The position numbers were made by a program, and so were the translations under genes. From positions 1 through 64,000 of the forward strand of contig NZ_MTKN01000027.1 in NCBI RefSeq assembly GCF_001975825.1: a stretch of DNA of 64,000 bases. Direction: 5' to 3'. Every line of letters starts with the position of its first letter. The stretch's first letter is position 1. This document shows, piece by piece, positions 53,760 to 61,192 of the stretch. A model generated the notes under the pieces. That model worked only from the letters and a program-made list of their open reading frames with translations. It searched no databases and was not told the DNA's origin. The stretch comes from [Flexibacter] sp. ATCC 35208. Lineage in GTDB: Bacteria; Bacteroidota; Bacteroidia; Chitinophagales; Chitinophagaceae.

Positions 53760-54533
53760 ATGAAGAAACTCATCCTACCTTTCATTATCATCATTCTGCT
53801 GGCATGTAATAATACCAATAGCAGCAGCCAACATGATTCAGTAACTGTGATCAGAAAAGATACCACGACTGAATATTTTGATACAACGGCAATGAATATG
53901 CTGAGTGAAACAGAACGGGTGGAAGGATGGCAGTTATTGTTCAATGGAAAAGATCTGAGTGGCTGGCATCTTTATCAGCACAAGACAGGAGGTGCATGGT
54001 CCGCAGATAGCGGTATGTTGCATTGCATGGGAGATAAAGATTTCAAAGCGAACCGTGCAGATCTGACTTCTGACAGTACATATGAAAACTTTGAATTGTT
54101 TTTGGAATGGAAGATTGCACCGCAGGGTAATAGTGGGATCATCTATTTAGCATCAGAAGAATATCCGGCTCCTTTTATGAGCGGACCAGAGTATCAGCTG
54201 ATCGATGCGAACAACTTTCCTGAGAAGCTGGAAGACTGGCAGCTAACGGGGTGTAATTATGCGATGAGTGCGCCATTGGTGAATGCAACGCGGCCGGCAG
54301 GTGTGTGGAACCATGCCCGGATTGTGGTGTATCATGGGCATGTGGAGCATTGGCTGAATGGGCAGAAGACAGCAGATTATGTAATTGGGTCAAAGGAGTG
54401 GAAGGCAGAAAAGGAGAAAGGAAAGTGGAAGGATGCTAAAGGGTATGGTGCTACGAAAAATGGATTTATCGATTTGCAGGATCACGGAAGTGAGATCTGG
54501 TTTAAGAATATTAAAATAAAACGGCTATTATAG
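53760..54533 (+). CDS. DUF1080 (3-keto-disaccharide hydrolase-type) lipoprotein
   Basis: This 257-residue protein has a lipoprotein signal ending in ILLAC (C16), a short Asn/Ser linker and one DUF1080 domain (about 60-257) with a concanavalin-like beta sandwich. Signatures are GWQLLFNGKDLSGWHLY, FELFLEWKIAPQGNSGIIYLASE, GPEYQLIDA and GFIDLQDHGSEIWFKNIKIK. Relatives hydrolyse 3-keto-glycosides. The start at 53760 gives the signal peptide; the ATG at 53739 does not. Three palindromes follow. Confidence 0.9.
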   Translation: MKKLILPFIIIILLACNNTNSSSQHDSVTVIRKDTTTEYFDTTAMNMLSETERVEGWQLLFNGKDLSGWHLYQHKTGGAWSADSGMLHCMGDKDFKANRADLTSDSTYENFELFLEWKIAPQGNSGIIYLASEEYPAPFMSGPEYQLIDANNFPEKLEDWQLTGCNYAMSAPLVNATRPAGVWNHARIVVYHGHVEHWLNGQKTADYVIGSKEWKAEKEKGKWKDAKGYGATKNGFIDLQDHGSEIWFKNIKIKRLL

Positions 54534-54562
54534 AAGGCTGCTTAGCTGCCTTCTATAATAGC
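54524..54562. repeat. 15-bp hairpin at the end of the DUF1080 gene
   Basis: GCTATTATAGAAGGC pairs perfectly with its complement around TGCTTAGCT. It contains the stop codon of the DUF1080 gene and is the first of three hairpins in series. Confidence 0.75.
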
Positions 54563-54565
54563 TGT

Positions 54566-54608
54566 CTATCGTTATCGTAGGCAACTAAGCTGCCTACGAT
54601 AACGATAG
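54566..54608. repeat. 18-bp hairpin, second in the series
   Basis: CTATCGTTATCGTAGGCA pairs perfectly with its complement around ACTAAGC. Its core (AGGCAACTAAGCTGCC) resembles the core of the first hairpin (AGGCTGCTTAGCTGCC), but the outer stems differ. Confidence 0.75.
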
Positions 54609-54614
54609 AATCTC

Positions 54615-54655
54615 AAAAAGGAATGGCCATTGCTTCGCAATGGCCATTCCTTTTT
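54615..54655. terminator. 19-bp bidirectional terminator, third in the series
   Basis: AAAAAGGAATGGCCATTGC pairs perfectly with its complement around TTC and has A5/T5 flanks. It separates the convergent DUF1080 and sodA genes. Confidence 0.9.
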
Positions 54656-54692
54656 GACTATTTCAAAATTTCAAAATATTAAAATTTCAAAA

Positions 54693-55298
54693 TTAAAGCG
54701 CGGCTTCGTAATGTTTGCTAACTGCATCCCAGTTTACAACATTCCAGAACGCCTTCAGATAATCAGGACGACGGTTCTGATATTTCAGGTAGTAAGCATG
54801 TTCCCATACATCCACACCTAAGATTGGTGTACCTTTTACTTCAGCTACATCCATCAGTGGATTATCCTGGTTAGGTGTAGAAGAAATCTCCAGTTTGCCA
54901 CCTTTTACCAGCAACCAGGCCCAACCGGAACCAAAACGGGTAGCACCGGCAGCATTGAATTTTTCTTTGAATTCTTCGAAAGAACCGAAAGTGCTCTTGA
55001 TCGCATCAGCCAGTTTGCCAGTAGGCTCACCACCTGCATTAGGACCAAGAATAGTCCAGAAGAAGCTGTGGTTCCAGTGACCACCGCCATTGTTTCTGAT
55101 AGCTGGGCTCAGTGTACCAGCGATAGCAACCAGTTCTTCCAGGGATTTATTTTCATTTTCAGTACCGGCAATTGCTTTGTTCAGGTTATCAACATATGCC
55201 TGATGGTGCTTACCATGGTGAATTTCCATTGTCTGCTTATCAATATTTGGTTCCAGGGCGTCGGTAGCGTACGGTAAGCTCGGAAGTGTAAATGCCAT
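54693..55298 (-). CDS. sodA: Superoxide dismutase, Mn-type
   Basis: SOD converts superoxide to oxygen and peroxide. The protein has 201 residues and no signal peptide. Metal ligands are H27, H77 ([11 protein letters not shown]), D163 and H167 ([13 protein letters not shown]). Q144 in TPNQDNPL is at the position typical of Mn enzymes, though cambialistic use of Fe cannot be excluded. It is transcribed alone from a near-perfect promoter. Confidence 0.95.
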   Translation of the reverse strand: MAFTLPSLPYATDALEPNIDKQTMEIHHGKHHQAYVDNLNKAIAGTENENKSLEELVAIAGTLSPAIRNNGGGHWNHSFFWTILGPNAGGEPTGKLADAIKSTFGSFEEFKEKFNAAGATRFGSGWAWLLVKGGKLEISSTPNQDNPLMDVAEVKGTPILGVDVWEHAYYLKYQNRRPDYLKAFWNVVNWDAVSKHYEAAL

Positions 55299-55348
55299 AA
55301 CTTATGTTTTTTTATTGCGTTAAAAAATAAGAGTGTATCAATTGGTAC

Positions 55349-55380
55349 CAAATTTACTGCCTAATAAGGTAAATATCAAA
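55349..55380 (-). promoter_or_regulatory. sodA promoter, TTTG-N20-TAAATTTG
   Basis: On the minus strand TTTG (55377-55380), exactly 20 nt, then TAAATTTG (55349-55356) is the clearest full match to the Bacteroidota consensus in the window. The start codon is 50 nt downstream. Confidence 0.85.
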
Positions 55381-55390
55381 ACGCACAGGC

Positions 55391-55471
55391 GAATTGGGCA
55401 CCCTGATGGAAGCGGTCGTTAACTCCTTCCGCTGTAGTTATCAACAAAACATAGGTATTACTGCCCAATTC
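55391..55471. promoter_or_regulatory. Long inverted repeat between sodA and the PAS-LuxR gene
   Basis: GAATTGGGCA (55391-55400) and TGCCCAATTC (55462-55471) are perfect complements 61 nt apart. An inner pair AGCGG/CCGCT lies between them. The left arm starts 10 nt upstream of the sodA -33 box. It could be two operator half-sites or an RNA stem. Confidence 0.45.
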
Positions 55472-55599
55472 ACGTACCAAAAGGGTTGGATATATGCTTT
55501 TTTATTTTATATTTACGTTAAGTGTTATAACAACTTTAGTACGGCATTCCGGTTACGTTTACACGTAGAGGTTACTGTTGTTCGTATAAAACTAAAAGT

Positions 55600-56304
55600 A
55601 TGTTGACAGACTCGGACATGGGCCAAAATTACTCCCTCAACGCCTTACAAAAGGAAAATGAACTATTGAAGACACGGATCAAGTGGCTCGAAACCTTATT
55701 GGACCATGTACCCGCTATGTTATACACTCATCAGAATGATATTAAGACTGTCAACTGGTGTAACCGCTATATGGAAGATGTGACGGGGTATACACTGGAA
55801 GAGATGAGTGGGATGGGGCTTGATTTTTTCAAAGCGATCATGCACCCGGAGGACTTTGATCTGGCGGTTATTGCCCAGCAATCATTTCAGGAAAACAAAA
55901 GTGTATTTGGCGGAGTGTTACGATTTCGTAAACGGGATACGGAGCACTGGTGCTGGCTCGTAGGATTGGCGATGCCATTTACAAGGGATGAAAATGGCAA
56001 GGTAAAAGATGTGATTTGCGCCTTTCTGGATCTGACACTGGCAATGGATACAAACGATCAGCTGGCCGAAGCGATGAGAGAGGTGCTACGCAGGCATAAC
56101 GACGATCTGCTGGCCAAACTCACAGCAAGAGAAAAGGAAATCCTCAAACTGGCCGTCGGGGGCCTGAACAATAAAGAAATAGCCGACACCCTCAACCTGA
56201 GCCGACATACGGTTGAAACCCACCGGAAAAATATCCGGTTAAAACTTAAAGTTAGGAATACTACTGAATTAGTAGCCCTGGCAAGAAAGGTTGGGTATCA
56301 GTAA
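55600..56304 (+). CDS. PAS domain LuxR-type transcriptional regulator
   Basis: This 234-residue protein has an N-terminal coil (about 10-30), one PAS domain (about 30-145, YMEDVTGYTLEEMSGMGLDFFKAIMHPEDF) and a C-terminal LuxR helix-turn-helix (about 168-230, LTAREKEILKLAVGGLNNKEIADTLNLSRHTVETHRKNIRLKL). No receiver or kinase domain is present, so the PAS domain probably senses the signal directly. An in-frame ATG at 55618 is an alternative start. It is divergent from sodA. Confidence 0.9.
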   Translation: MLTDSDMGQNYSLNALQKENELLKTRIKWLETLLDHVPAMLYTHQNDIKTVNWCNRYMEDVTGYTLEEMSGMGLDFFKAIMHPEDFDLAVIAQQSFQENKSVFGGVLRFRKRDTEHWCWLVGLAMPFTRDENGKVKDVICAFLDLTLAMDTNDQLAEAMREVLRRHNDDLLAKLTAREKEILKLAVGGLNNKEIADTLNLSRHTVETHRKNIRLKLKVRNTTELVALARKVGYQ

Positions 56305-56378
56305 TTTAAGTAAATTTCCTGCAATTTGCCTGCGCTTGTTTTGCAAAAAAATACCCAACCTTGGGTATTTGCATAACA

Positions 56379-56426
56379 ATCAAACTCCATTAATTTAGTA
56401 ACCTATTAACCAAAGGAGAGTTTGAT
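56379..56426 (+). promoter_or_regulatory. Stem-loop in the leader of the small J-like gene
   Basis: ATCAAACTC pairs perfectly with GAGTTTGAT around a 30-nt loop that ends with AAAGGA. It lies 60 nt before the ATG of the 69-residue protein. A separate 10-bp hairpin (AAATACCCAA/TTGGGTATTT, 56349-56370) upstream may terminate the LuxR gene. Confidence 0.45.
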
Positions 56427-56485
56427 ACGTTAGGAAAGACATTTTTTAAAAAAGGAAAAAGATAGTTAGTAATACCCCTATTGCT

Positions 56486-56695
56486 ATGATCACCGAGGAA
56501 AGCGCATTAAAAGTTTTGCAGCTGGACGGTTCTGCAACTGCAGAAGAGATAGTTGCCCGCTATGAGTCATTGAAAGATCAATATAAAAAGATCAAAAATG
56601 AAACTGACGATCTAAAGACATTGCTGGCGTACCAGCTTAAGCAGATAGAACTAGACGACGTCTATATTTATTTCAGAAAGAAACAAAGGATTTAA
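56486..56695 (+). CDS. Small helical protein, possibly J-domain-like
   Basis: This 69-residue acidic protein is predicted to be all helix. Its first half, ESALKVLQLDGSATAEEIVARYESLKDQYKKIK, is laid out like helices I and II of a DnaJ J-domain, but there is no HPD motif, so it would not stimulate DnaK. The rest is a charged helix. I do not recognise a family. A conserved-looking stem-loop precedes it. It may be a small adaptor. Confidence 0.6.
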   Translation: MITEESALKVLQLDGSATAEEIVARYESLKDQYKKIKNETDDLKTLLAYQLKQIELDDVYIYFRKKQRI

Positions 56696-56945
56696 CCTGA
56701 AGCTATTACCCTTTCATTCGTTGTAATTTAGCTCGGCTTTCATCCATTGTTTGTCGCTGTTTTTGATGTGACACACAATCAAGATAACCCACAGCATGCC
56801 TTTCTAATCTTTCAGCTCGTATTATTTCCCAAATTAATAGCATCGCGCACACTGATGCCTCTGGCATCGGTATGCGCGTATTTGTATGTCGGCAATGAGC
56901 ATATTGTCGACTTTTATTATATATTTACTGCTAAATCTCCTATAT

Positions 56946-57866
56946 ATGGGTACAATCGCTATTATTTTAATTGTTTTAGCCCTGTTGGTGGTATTCTCAA
57001 GTTTTGTGACCATACAGCAAGGTACTATTGGGGTGACTACGATCTTTGGAAAGTATAACCGTATTTTGTTCCCCGGACTTAATTTCAAAGTGCCCCTTGT
57101 TGAAAAAGTATTCAAACGTGTTTCCATTCAGAATCGCTCGGTAGAGCTGGAATTCCAGGCCATTACTGTTGACCAGGCAAATGTTTACTTCAAAGCTATG
57201 TTGCTGTATTCCGTATGGAATCAGGAGGAAAATACCATCAAAAATGTGGCTTTTAAGTTCCTGGACGAGCGTAGTTTTATGCAGGCGCTGGTACGTACCA
57301 TTGAGGGTTCTATCCGCGGATTTGTGGCTACTAAAAGGCAATCAGAGGTATTGGGATTGCGTCGTGATATCACAGAACATGTGAAAGAACAGATTGACCT
57401 GACACTGGAAGGATGGGGATATCACCTGCAGGATCTGCAGATGAATGATATCACTTTTGATGATGCGATTATGAAATCTATGGCGCAGGTAGTGGCGTCT
57501 AATAACCTGAAAGCTGCGGCTGAAAATGAGGGGCAGGCATTGCTGATCACCAAGACGAAAGCTGCGGAAGCTGAGGGTAATGCGATCAAGATTGCAGCGG
57601 AAGCTGAACGTCAGGCAGCACAGCTGCGTGGTATGGGTGTGGCGCTGTTCCGTGAAGAGGTGGCAAAAGGTATGTCTATGGCGGCGAAGGAAATGCAGCA
57701 GGCGAATTTGGATACGTCTGTGATCTTGTTCTCTATGTGGACGGAGGCGATCAAGCACTTCTCTGAGAATTCGAAGGGTAATGTGATCTTCCTGGATGGG
57801 TCTTCTGAAGGGATGGAGCAGACAATGAAGCAGTTGATGGCGTTGAATAAACTCCAGGTAAAATAA
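56946..57866 (+). CDS. SPFH/band-7 (stomatin-like) protein
   Basis: This 306-residue protein has one N-terminal membrane segment (MGTIAIILIVLALLVVF) and an SPFH domain (about 20-190, IQQGTIGVTTIFGKYNRILFPGLNFKVPLVEKV). A coiled, Ala/Glu-rich C-terminal helix follows (AAENEGQALLITKTKAAEAEGNAIKIAAEAERQAAQLRG). Such proteins form membrane rings that organise proteases or microdomains. The ATG at 56886 adds a second hydrophobic stretch and is less likely. No NfeD gene is adjacent. Confidence 0.88.
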   Translation: MGTIAIILIVLALLVVFSSFVTIQQGTIGVTTIFGKYNRILFPGLNFKVPLVEKVFKRVSIQNRSVELEFQAITVDQANVYFKAMLLYSVWNQEENTIKNVAFKFLDERSFMQALVRTIEGSIRGFVATKRQSEVLGLRRDITEHVKEQIDLTLEGWGYHLQDLQMNDITFDDAIMKSMAQVVASNNLKAAAENEGQALLITKTKAAEAEGNAIKIAAEAERQAAQLRGMGVALFREEVAKGMSMAAKEMQQANLDTSVILFSMWTEAIKHFSENSKGNVIFLDGSSEGMEQTMKQLMALNKLQVK

Positions 57867-57873
57867 CCAATAG

Positions 57874-57912
57874 TCTGGGATGAAGTCTCGCGTAGCGAGA
57901 CTTCATCCCAGA
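57874..57912. terminator. 18-bp hairpin with GTA loop after the SPFH gene
   Basis: TCTGGGATGAAGTCTCGC pairs perfectly with its complement around GTA, so the tip reads GCGTAGC. It lies between convergent genes. Confidence 0.75.
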
Positions 57913-57913
57913 A

Positions 57914-57959
57914 GCGAAAAGCAAAGGGCGCTCATACATGGGCGCCCTTCGCTTTTCGC
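57914..57959. terminator. 18-bp hairpin before tadA end
   Basis: GCGAAAAGCAAAGGGCGC pairs with GCGCCCTTCGCTTTTCGC with one mismatch around a 10-nt loop. On the plus strand CTTTTAATTTTT follows. It closes the SPFH transcript and perhaps tadA from the other side. Confidence 0.75.
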
Positions 57960-57969
57960 CTTTTAATTT

Positions 57970-58407
57970 TTATCTTCTTTGTGCAAAGAATGTCTTTACT
58001 AATTGCAGGCTTTCTGCCTCGCCGGGCCCTTGTTCAACCTTTGTCTTGGGATGAAAAGGATTCGCCTCTCCGGTAGATTTTCTGTAACTGTTCTTTTCAT
58101 CTTTTGCTGCATATACAATGCGGCCGATCTTACTCCAATACAGCGCCCCCGCGCACATCAGACAGGGTTCCAGCGTTACATAAAGTGTAGCTTCCATCAG
58201 GTATTTGCTACCTAAAAAATTGAAAGCCGCAGTCAGCGCCAGCATTTCTGCATGTGCAGTACAGTCATTCAGTTTCTCCACCTGGTTGCTGCCACGCCCA
58301 ATGATCTTATCATTGAGAACGACAATAGCCCCCACAGGTACTTCTCCTTCATCAAAGGCTTTGCGGGCCTCACGCATAGCCTGCTGCATATAAAACTCAT
58401 CCGTCAT
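57970..58407 (-). CDS. tadA: tRNA-specific adenosine deaminase
   Basis: TadA converts A34 to inosine in tRNA-Arg(ACG). The protein has 145 residues. The zinc deaminase motif is H52-A-E54 and P81-C-L-M-C85 (PCLMCAGAL), with GEVPVGAIVV upstream. Its ATG overlaps the ligA stop (ATGA), so the two are coupled. Confidence 0.93.
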   Translation of the reverse strand: MTDEFYMQQAMREARKAFDEGEVPVGAIVVLNDKIIGRGSNQVEKLNDCTAHAEMLALTAAFNFLGSKYLMEATLYVTLEPCLMCAGALYWSKIGRIVYAAKDEKNSYRKSTGEANPFHPKTKVEQGPGEAESLQLVKTFFAQRR

Positions 58408-60521
58408 CCCTGCTGCTGATTTATCAGGTTTAAAAATTCATCCTCACTCAGGATGTGTATTGTATTGATCTTTTTCGCTTTTTCCAGTTTACTGCCTGCA
58501 TCGTCACCTACCACAAGGTAATTCAGCTTGCTGGATACCCCACTCAGGATCTTACCACCCTGCTGTTCTACCATGGCTTCTGCATCACTACGTTTCAGCT
58601 TATTGAGCGTACCGGTAAAGAGGAATGTTTGTCCGTCGAATGTACCACCCACCGGATGATCTGAACGGGTGCTTTTCAGGTTCAGCCCTAATTCTTCCAG
58701 GTGTTTCAGCATATCCAGGTTTTCCGGCGTAGCGAAGAACTGTTTGATACTGCCAGCTACTTTTGGTCCTATATCTTCCAGCGCAAGCAATTGTTCTTCT
58801 GTCCAGTCTTTGAAATCCGGCAGGTAACTGATGGCATTTGCCAGTGTCTTGGCGGTGGTTTCGCCCACATAGCGGATACCCAAACCAAAGATCAGGCGGT
58901 GCAAAGGCTGGGTCTTGGAGGCTTCGATCGCTGTTTGCAGGTTAGTGAGTGATTTCTTTCCAAATCCTTCCAGTTGTTCCAGTTTGCTAAAGTCGATGGT
59001 ATAGATACCCGGAATATCGCGCATCAGCTCCAGCCCGTAAAACTTACGGACATTGCTTTCCCCAAAACTCTTGATGTCCATCGCATCTTTGCTTACGAAG
59101 TGGATCATTCTTTCTACCACCTGCGCTTCGCAGTTAATATTGATACAACGCCATACGCTTTCACCTTCCGGTTTGAAAAGTGGCTCTTTACATACCGGGC
59201 ATTCTTTAGGGAATACAATTTCCTTTTCAGAACCATCCCGCAGGTCAGCGACTGACTTTACGATATAAGGGATCACATCGCCGGCTCTTTCCACCAGGAC
59301 GGTATCACCAAGTTTCAAATCCTTTTCACGGATTACATCTTCATTAAATAATGAAATGGAACCAACTGTAACACCACCAATGGGTACAGGATCGATCTTG
59401 GCCACAGGGGTAATAGAACCGGTACGACCTACCTGGAATTCCACATCCCTCAGTTTGCTGGTGGCCTGGCGGGCTTTGAACTTGTACGCCATGGCCCAGC
59501 GGGGGTGGTGGGTAGTCATACCCAGTTTATCCTGCAGTTCGTAATCATTTACTTTTATTACCATTCCATCTATTTCATATGGAAGGTTATCCCTTTCATT
59601 TTCGAAAGCCAGCACATAATCGATCACTGCCTGAATGCCTTTTACAACCTTTTTCTCCTTAGCGGGAGAGCGAAAGCCCAGTTGGGTCAGCATATCCAGG
59701 GTATTGCTATGGGTTTGGATCTCCTTTGGTTCAGTCTGCCCGTCTTCCATAGTATGATAGCTCATGTGGTAAAGGAAGGCTTCCAGGCCCCGTTTCGCCA
59801 CTTCCTTCGGGTCTACCATGCGGAGGGAACCTGAGGCGGCATTACGGGGATTGGCCAGTGGCGGCAGGTTTTCGGCAACACGCTGGTCATTAAAGGCTTT
59901 GAAAGTGCTCTTATTAATTAATACCTCGCCACGGATTTCGATGGTATGGATACCAAATTTCGAAAAGTTGGCCGTGAGGGGGATAGAGCGGATCTGGCGG
60001 ATATTGGTGGTAATATCATCGCCTGCCACACCGTCGCCCCGGGTAGCGCCCCGGGTCAGGCGATCGTTTTCATATATTAATGATATACTGGCACCATCGA
60101 ATTTGGGCTCTATGCAATATTCTATATCGGTGAGGCCGCTGATTTCCCGGGCTTTGCGGTCCCAGTCCAACAGGTCATCGGCATTGTAAGAGTTTTCCAG
60201 GCTCAGCATGGGTACCAGGTGCTGTACCGTCGGAAAGGCTTTGTTAAGCCCCAGGGCTACGCGCTGGGTGGGGGAGTCCGGGCTTATAAGGTCCGGATGA
60301 GCCGTTTCCAGCTGTTTCAACCATGCAAAGAGCTGATCATATTCAAAATCGCTCAGCACAGGATCGCTCTGTACATAATAGCGCCAGTCATTGTAGAGTA
60401 TGACACGACGGAGGTTTTCCAAAGTTTCATCAATGGAGGAGGGGCTTTCTTTTTTTTGCAATTGAGCTAACAGTTGCTTCGCTAATTGCGCTAAAGTGAT
60501 TTCTATTTCTTTCGTATACAT
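58404..60521 (-). CDS. ligA: NAD-dependent DNA ligase
   Basis: LigA seals nicks in replication and repair. The protein has 705 residues, slightly longer than usual because of about 30 extra at the N-terminus. The adenylated lysine is K140 in KFDG. The Ia domain with DWRYYVQSDPVLSDFEYD comes first, then the OB fold, a Cys4 zinc finger (CPVCKEPLFKP..CININC), helix-hairpin-helix repeats and a C-terminal BRCT domain (GGTFDGQTFLFTGTLNKLKRSDAEAMVEQQGGK). tadA is coupled downstream. Confidence 0.96.
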   Translation of the reverse strand: MYTKEIEITLAQLAKQLLAQLQKKESPSSIDETLENLRRVILYNDWRYYVQSDPVLSDFEYDQLFAWLKQLETAHPDLISPDSPTQRVALGLNKAFPTVQHLVPMLSLENSYNADDLLDWDRKAREISGLTDIEYCIEPKFDGASISLIYENDRLTRGATRGDGVAGDDITTNIRQIRSIPLTANFSKFGIHTIEIRGEVLINKSTFKAFNDQRVAENLPPLANPRNAASGSLRMVDPKEVAKRGLEAFLYHMSYHTMEDGQTEPKEIQTHSNTLDMLTQLGFRSPAKEKKVVKGIQAVIDYVLAFENERDNLPYEIDGMVIKVNDYELQDKLGMTTHHPRWAMAYKFKARQATSKLRDVEFQVGRTGSITPVAKIDPVPIGGVTVGSISLFNEDVIREKDLKLGDTVLVERAGDVIPYIVKSVADLRDGSEKEIVFPKECPVCKEPLFKPEGESVWRCININCEAQVVERMIHFVSKDAMDIKSFGESNVRKFYGLELMRDIPGIYTIDFSKLEQLEGFGKKSLTNLQTAIEASKTQPLHRLIFGLGIRYVGETTAKTLANAISYLPDFKDWTEEQLLALEDIGPKVAGSIKQFFATPENLDMLKHLEELGLNLKSTRSDHPVGGTFDGQTFLFTGTLNKLKRSDAEAMVEQQGGKILSGVSSKLNYLVVGDDAGSKLEKAKKINTIHILSEDEFLNLINQQQG

Positions 60522-60836
60522 ATATTTTTACTATCGGCGTGTAAATTTAAAATACTTTCTGAACTATTTCTAAAATGGCAAATTTCCTTTACTGTATTAG
60601 GTTTTAGTGTGTTTTGGCACTATCTGCACCTATTAATTTTAAGAAAAAGATGAGCAAAAAGTTTTTTATTAACAAAAAATTAATTAAGATTGTGTAACGA
60701 AACGAAAGCAACTGAAAGACGGATACAAAAATTGTAGATTGATAAGGAACAAGTGAAAGGTTGAATGTTTACCAGGCCTATGCGCTCCTTAAAGAAATCT
60801 ATCAACGAAGTGAAAAACGACCAAAATTAGTTTAAA

Positions 60837-60990
60837 GCCATTTATAAATTTCACGTAAGCCTTTATAAATTCCAAGAGTTTGTCTTTGTAAATTCCACAA
60901 GGCCTTTATAAATTCCAGCCTTTATGAATTCCACGAAAGCTATTAAAGCTATTATGTAGATTCCACGTACAATATTTAATAATTCCACGT
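60837..60990. repeat. Array of about seven degenerate direct repeats
   Basis: The unit is close to GCCTTTATAAATTCCACG. Copies begin at about 60837, 60859, 60882, 60902, 60918, 60948 and 60970, with the first five closest to each other and the last two keeping mainly ATTCCACGT. Spacing is 16-30 nt, so the units are not phased. Reading frames are not preserved across units, which argues against coding. I know of no named element with this unit. Confidence 0.7.
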
Positions 60991-61033
60991 CAATGAAATC
61001 TGGCAAGTGTGTATTGCTGATTTTGTGTGATAC

Positions 61034-61072
61034 TTCCCCTGCATAAAAGGATTTATGCAGGGGAATTTTTTT
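61034..61072 (+). terminator. Strong plus-strand terminator after the repeat array
   Basis: TTCCCCTGCATAAA pairs perfectly with its complement (14 bp) around AGGA and is followed by T7 on the plus strand. There is no annotated plus-strand gene before it for over 3 kb, so it probably ends an unannotated RNA. Confidence 0.85.
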
Positions 61073-61192
61073 AGTGGAAAGGGGCAAGAGGGAAGAGAAA
61101 TAAAAGAGGAATTTTAAATTGCATATAAAGACGCATCTTTCCTCCTTAAAAAACAACCCCTTGCATCTTTTGCCGAAGGCAAATACAAATAA

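Larger units (their letters stand above)
60522..61192. other. AT-rich intergenic region with repeat array and terminator
   Basis: No protein gene is supported in these 670 nt. From right to left it holds a weak 6-bp hairpin near the mutase stop (61169-61183), a strong plus-strand terminator (61034-61072) and the repeat array (60837-60990). A minus-strand -7 box TAATTTTG (60822-60829) and a 21-codon plus-strand ORF at 60765-60830 follow. The AT-rich leader of ligA fills the rest. Confidence 0.5.

Noticed and set aside
60863-61156. 97-codon minus-strand ORF across the repeat array
   Set aside because: Its repeated-looking C-terminal residues come from the nucleotide repeats, whose frame shifts between units; it also crosses the strong plus-strand hairpin.
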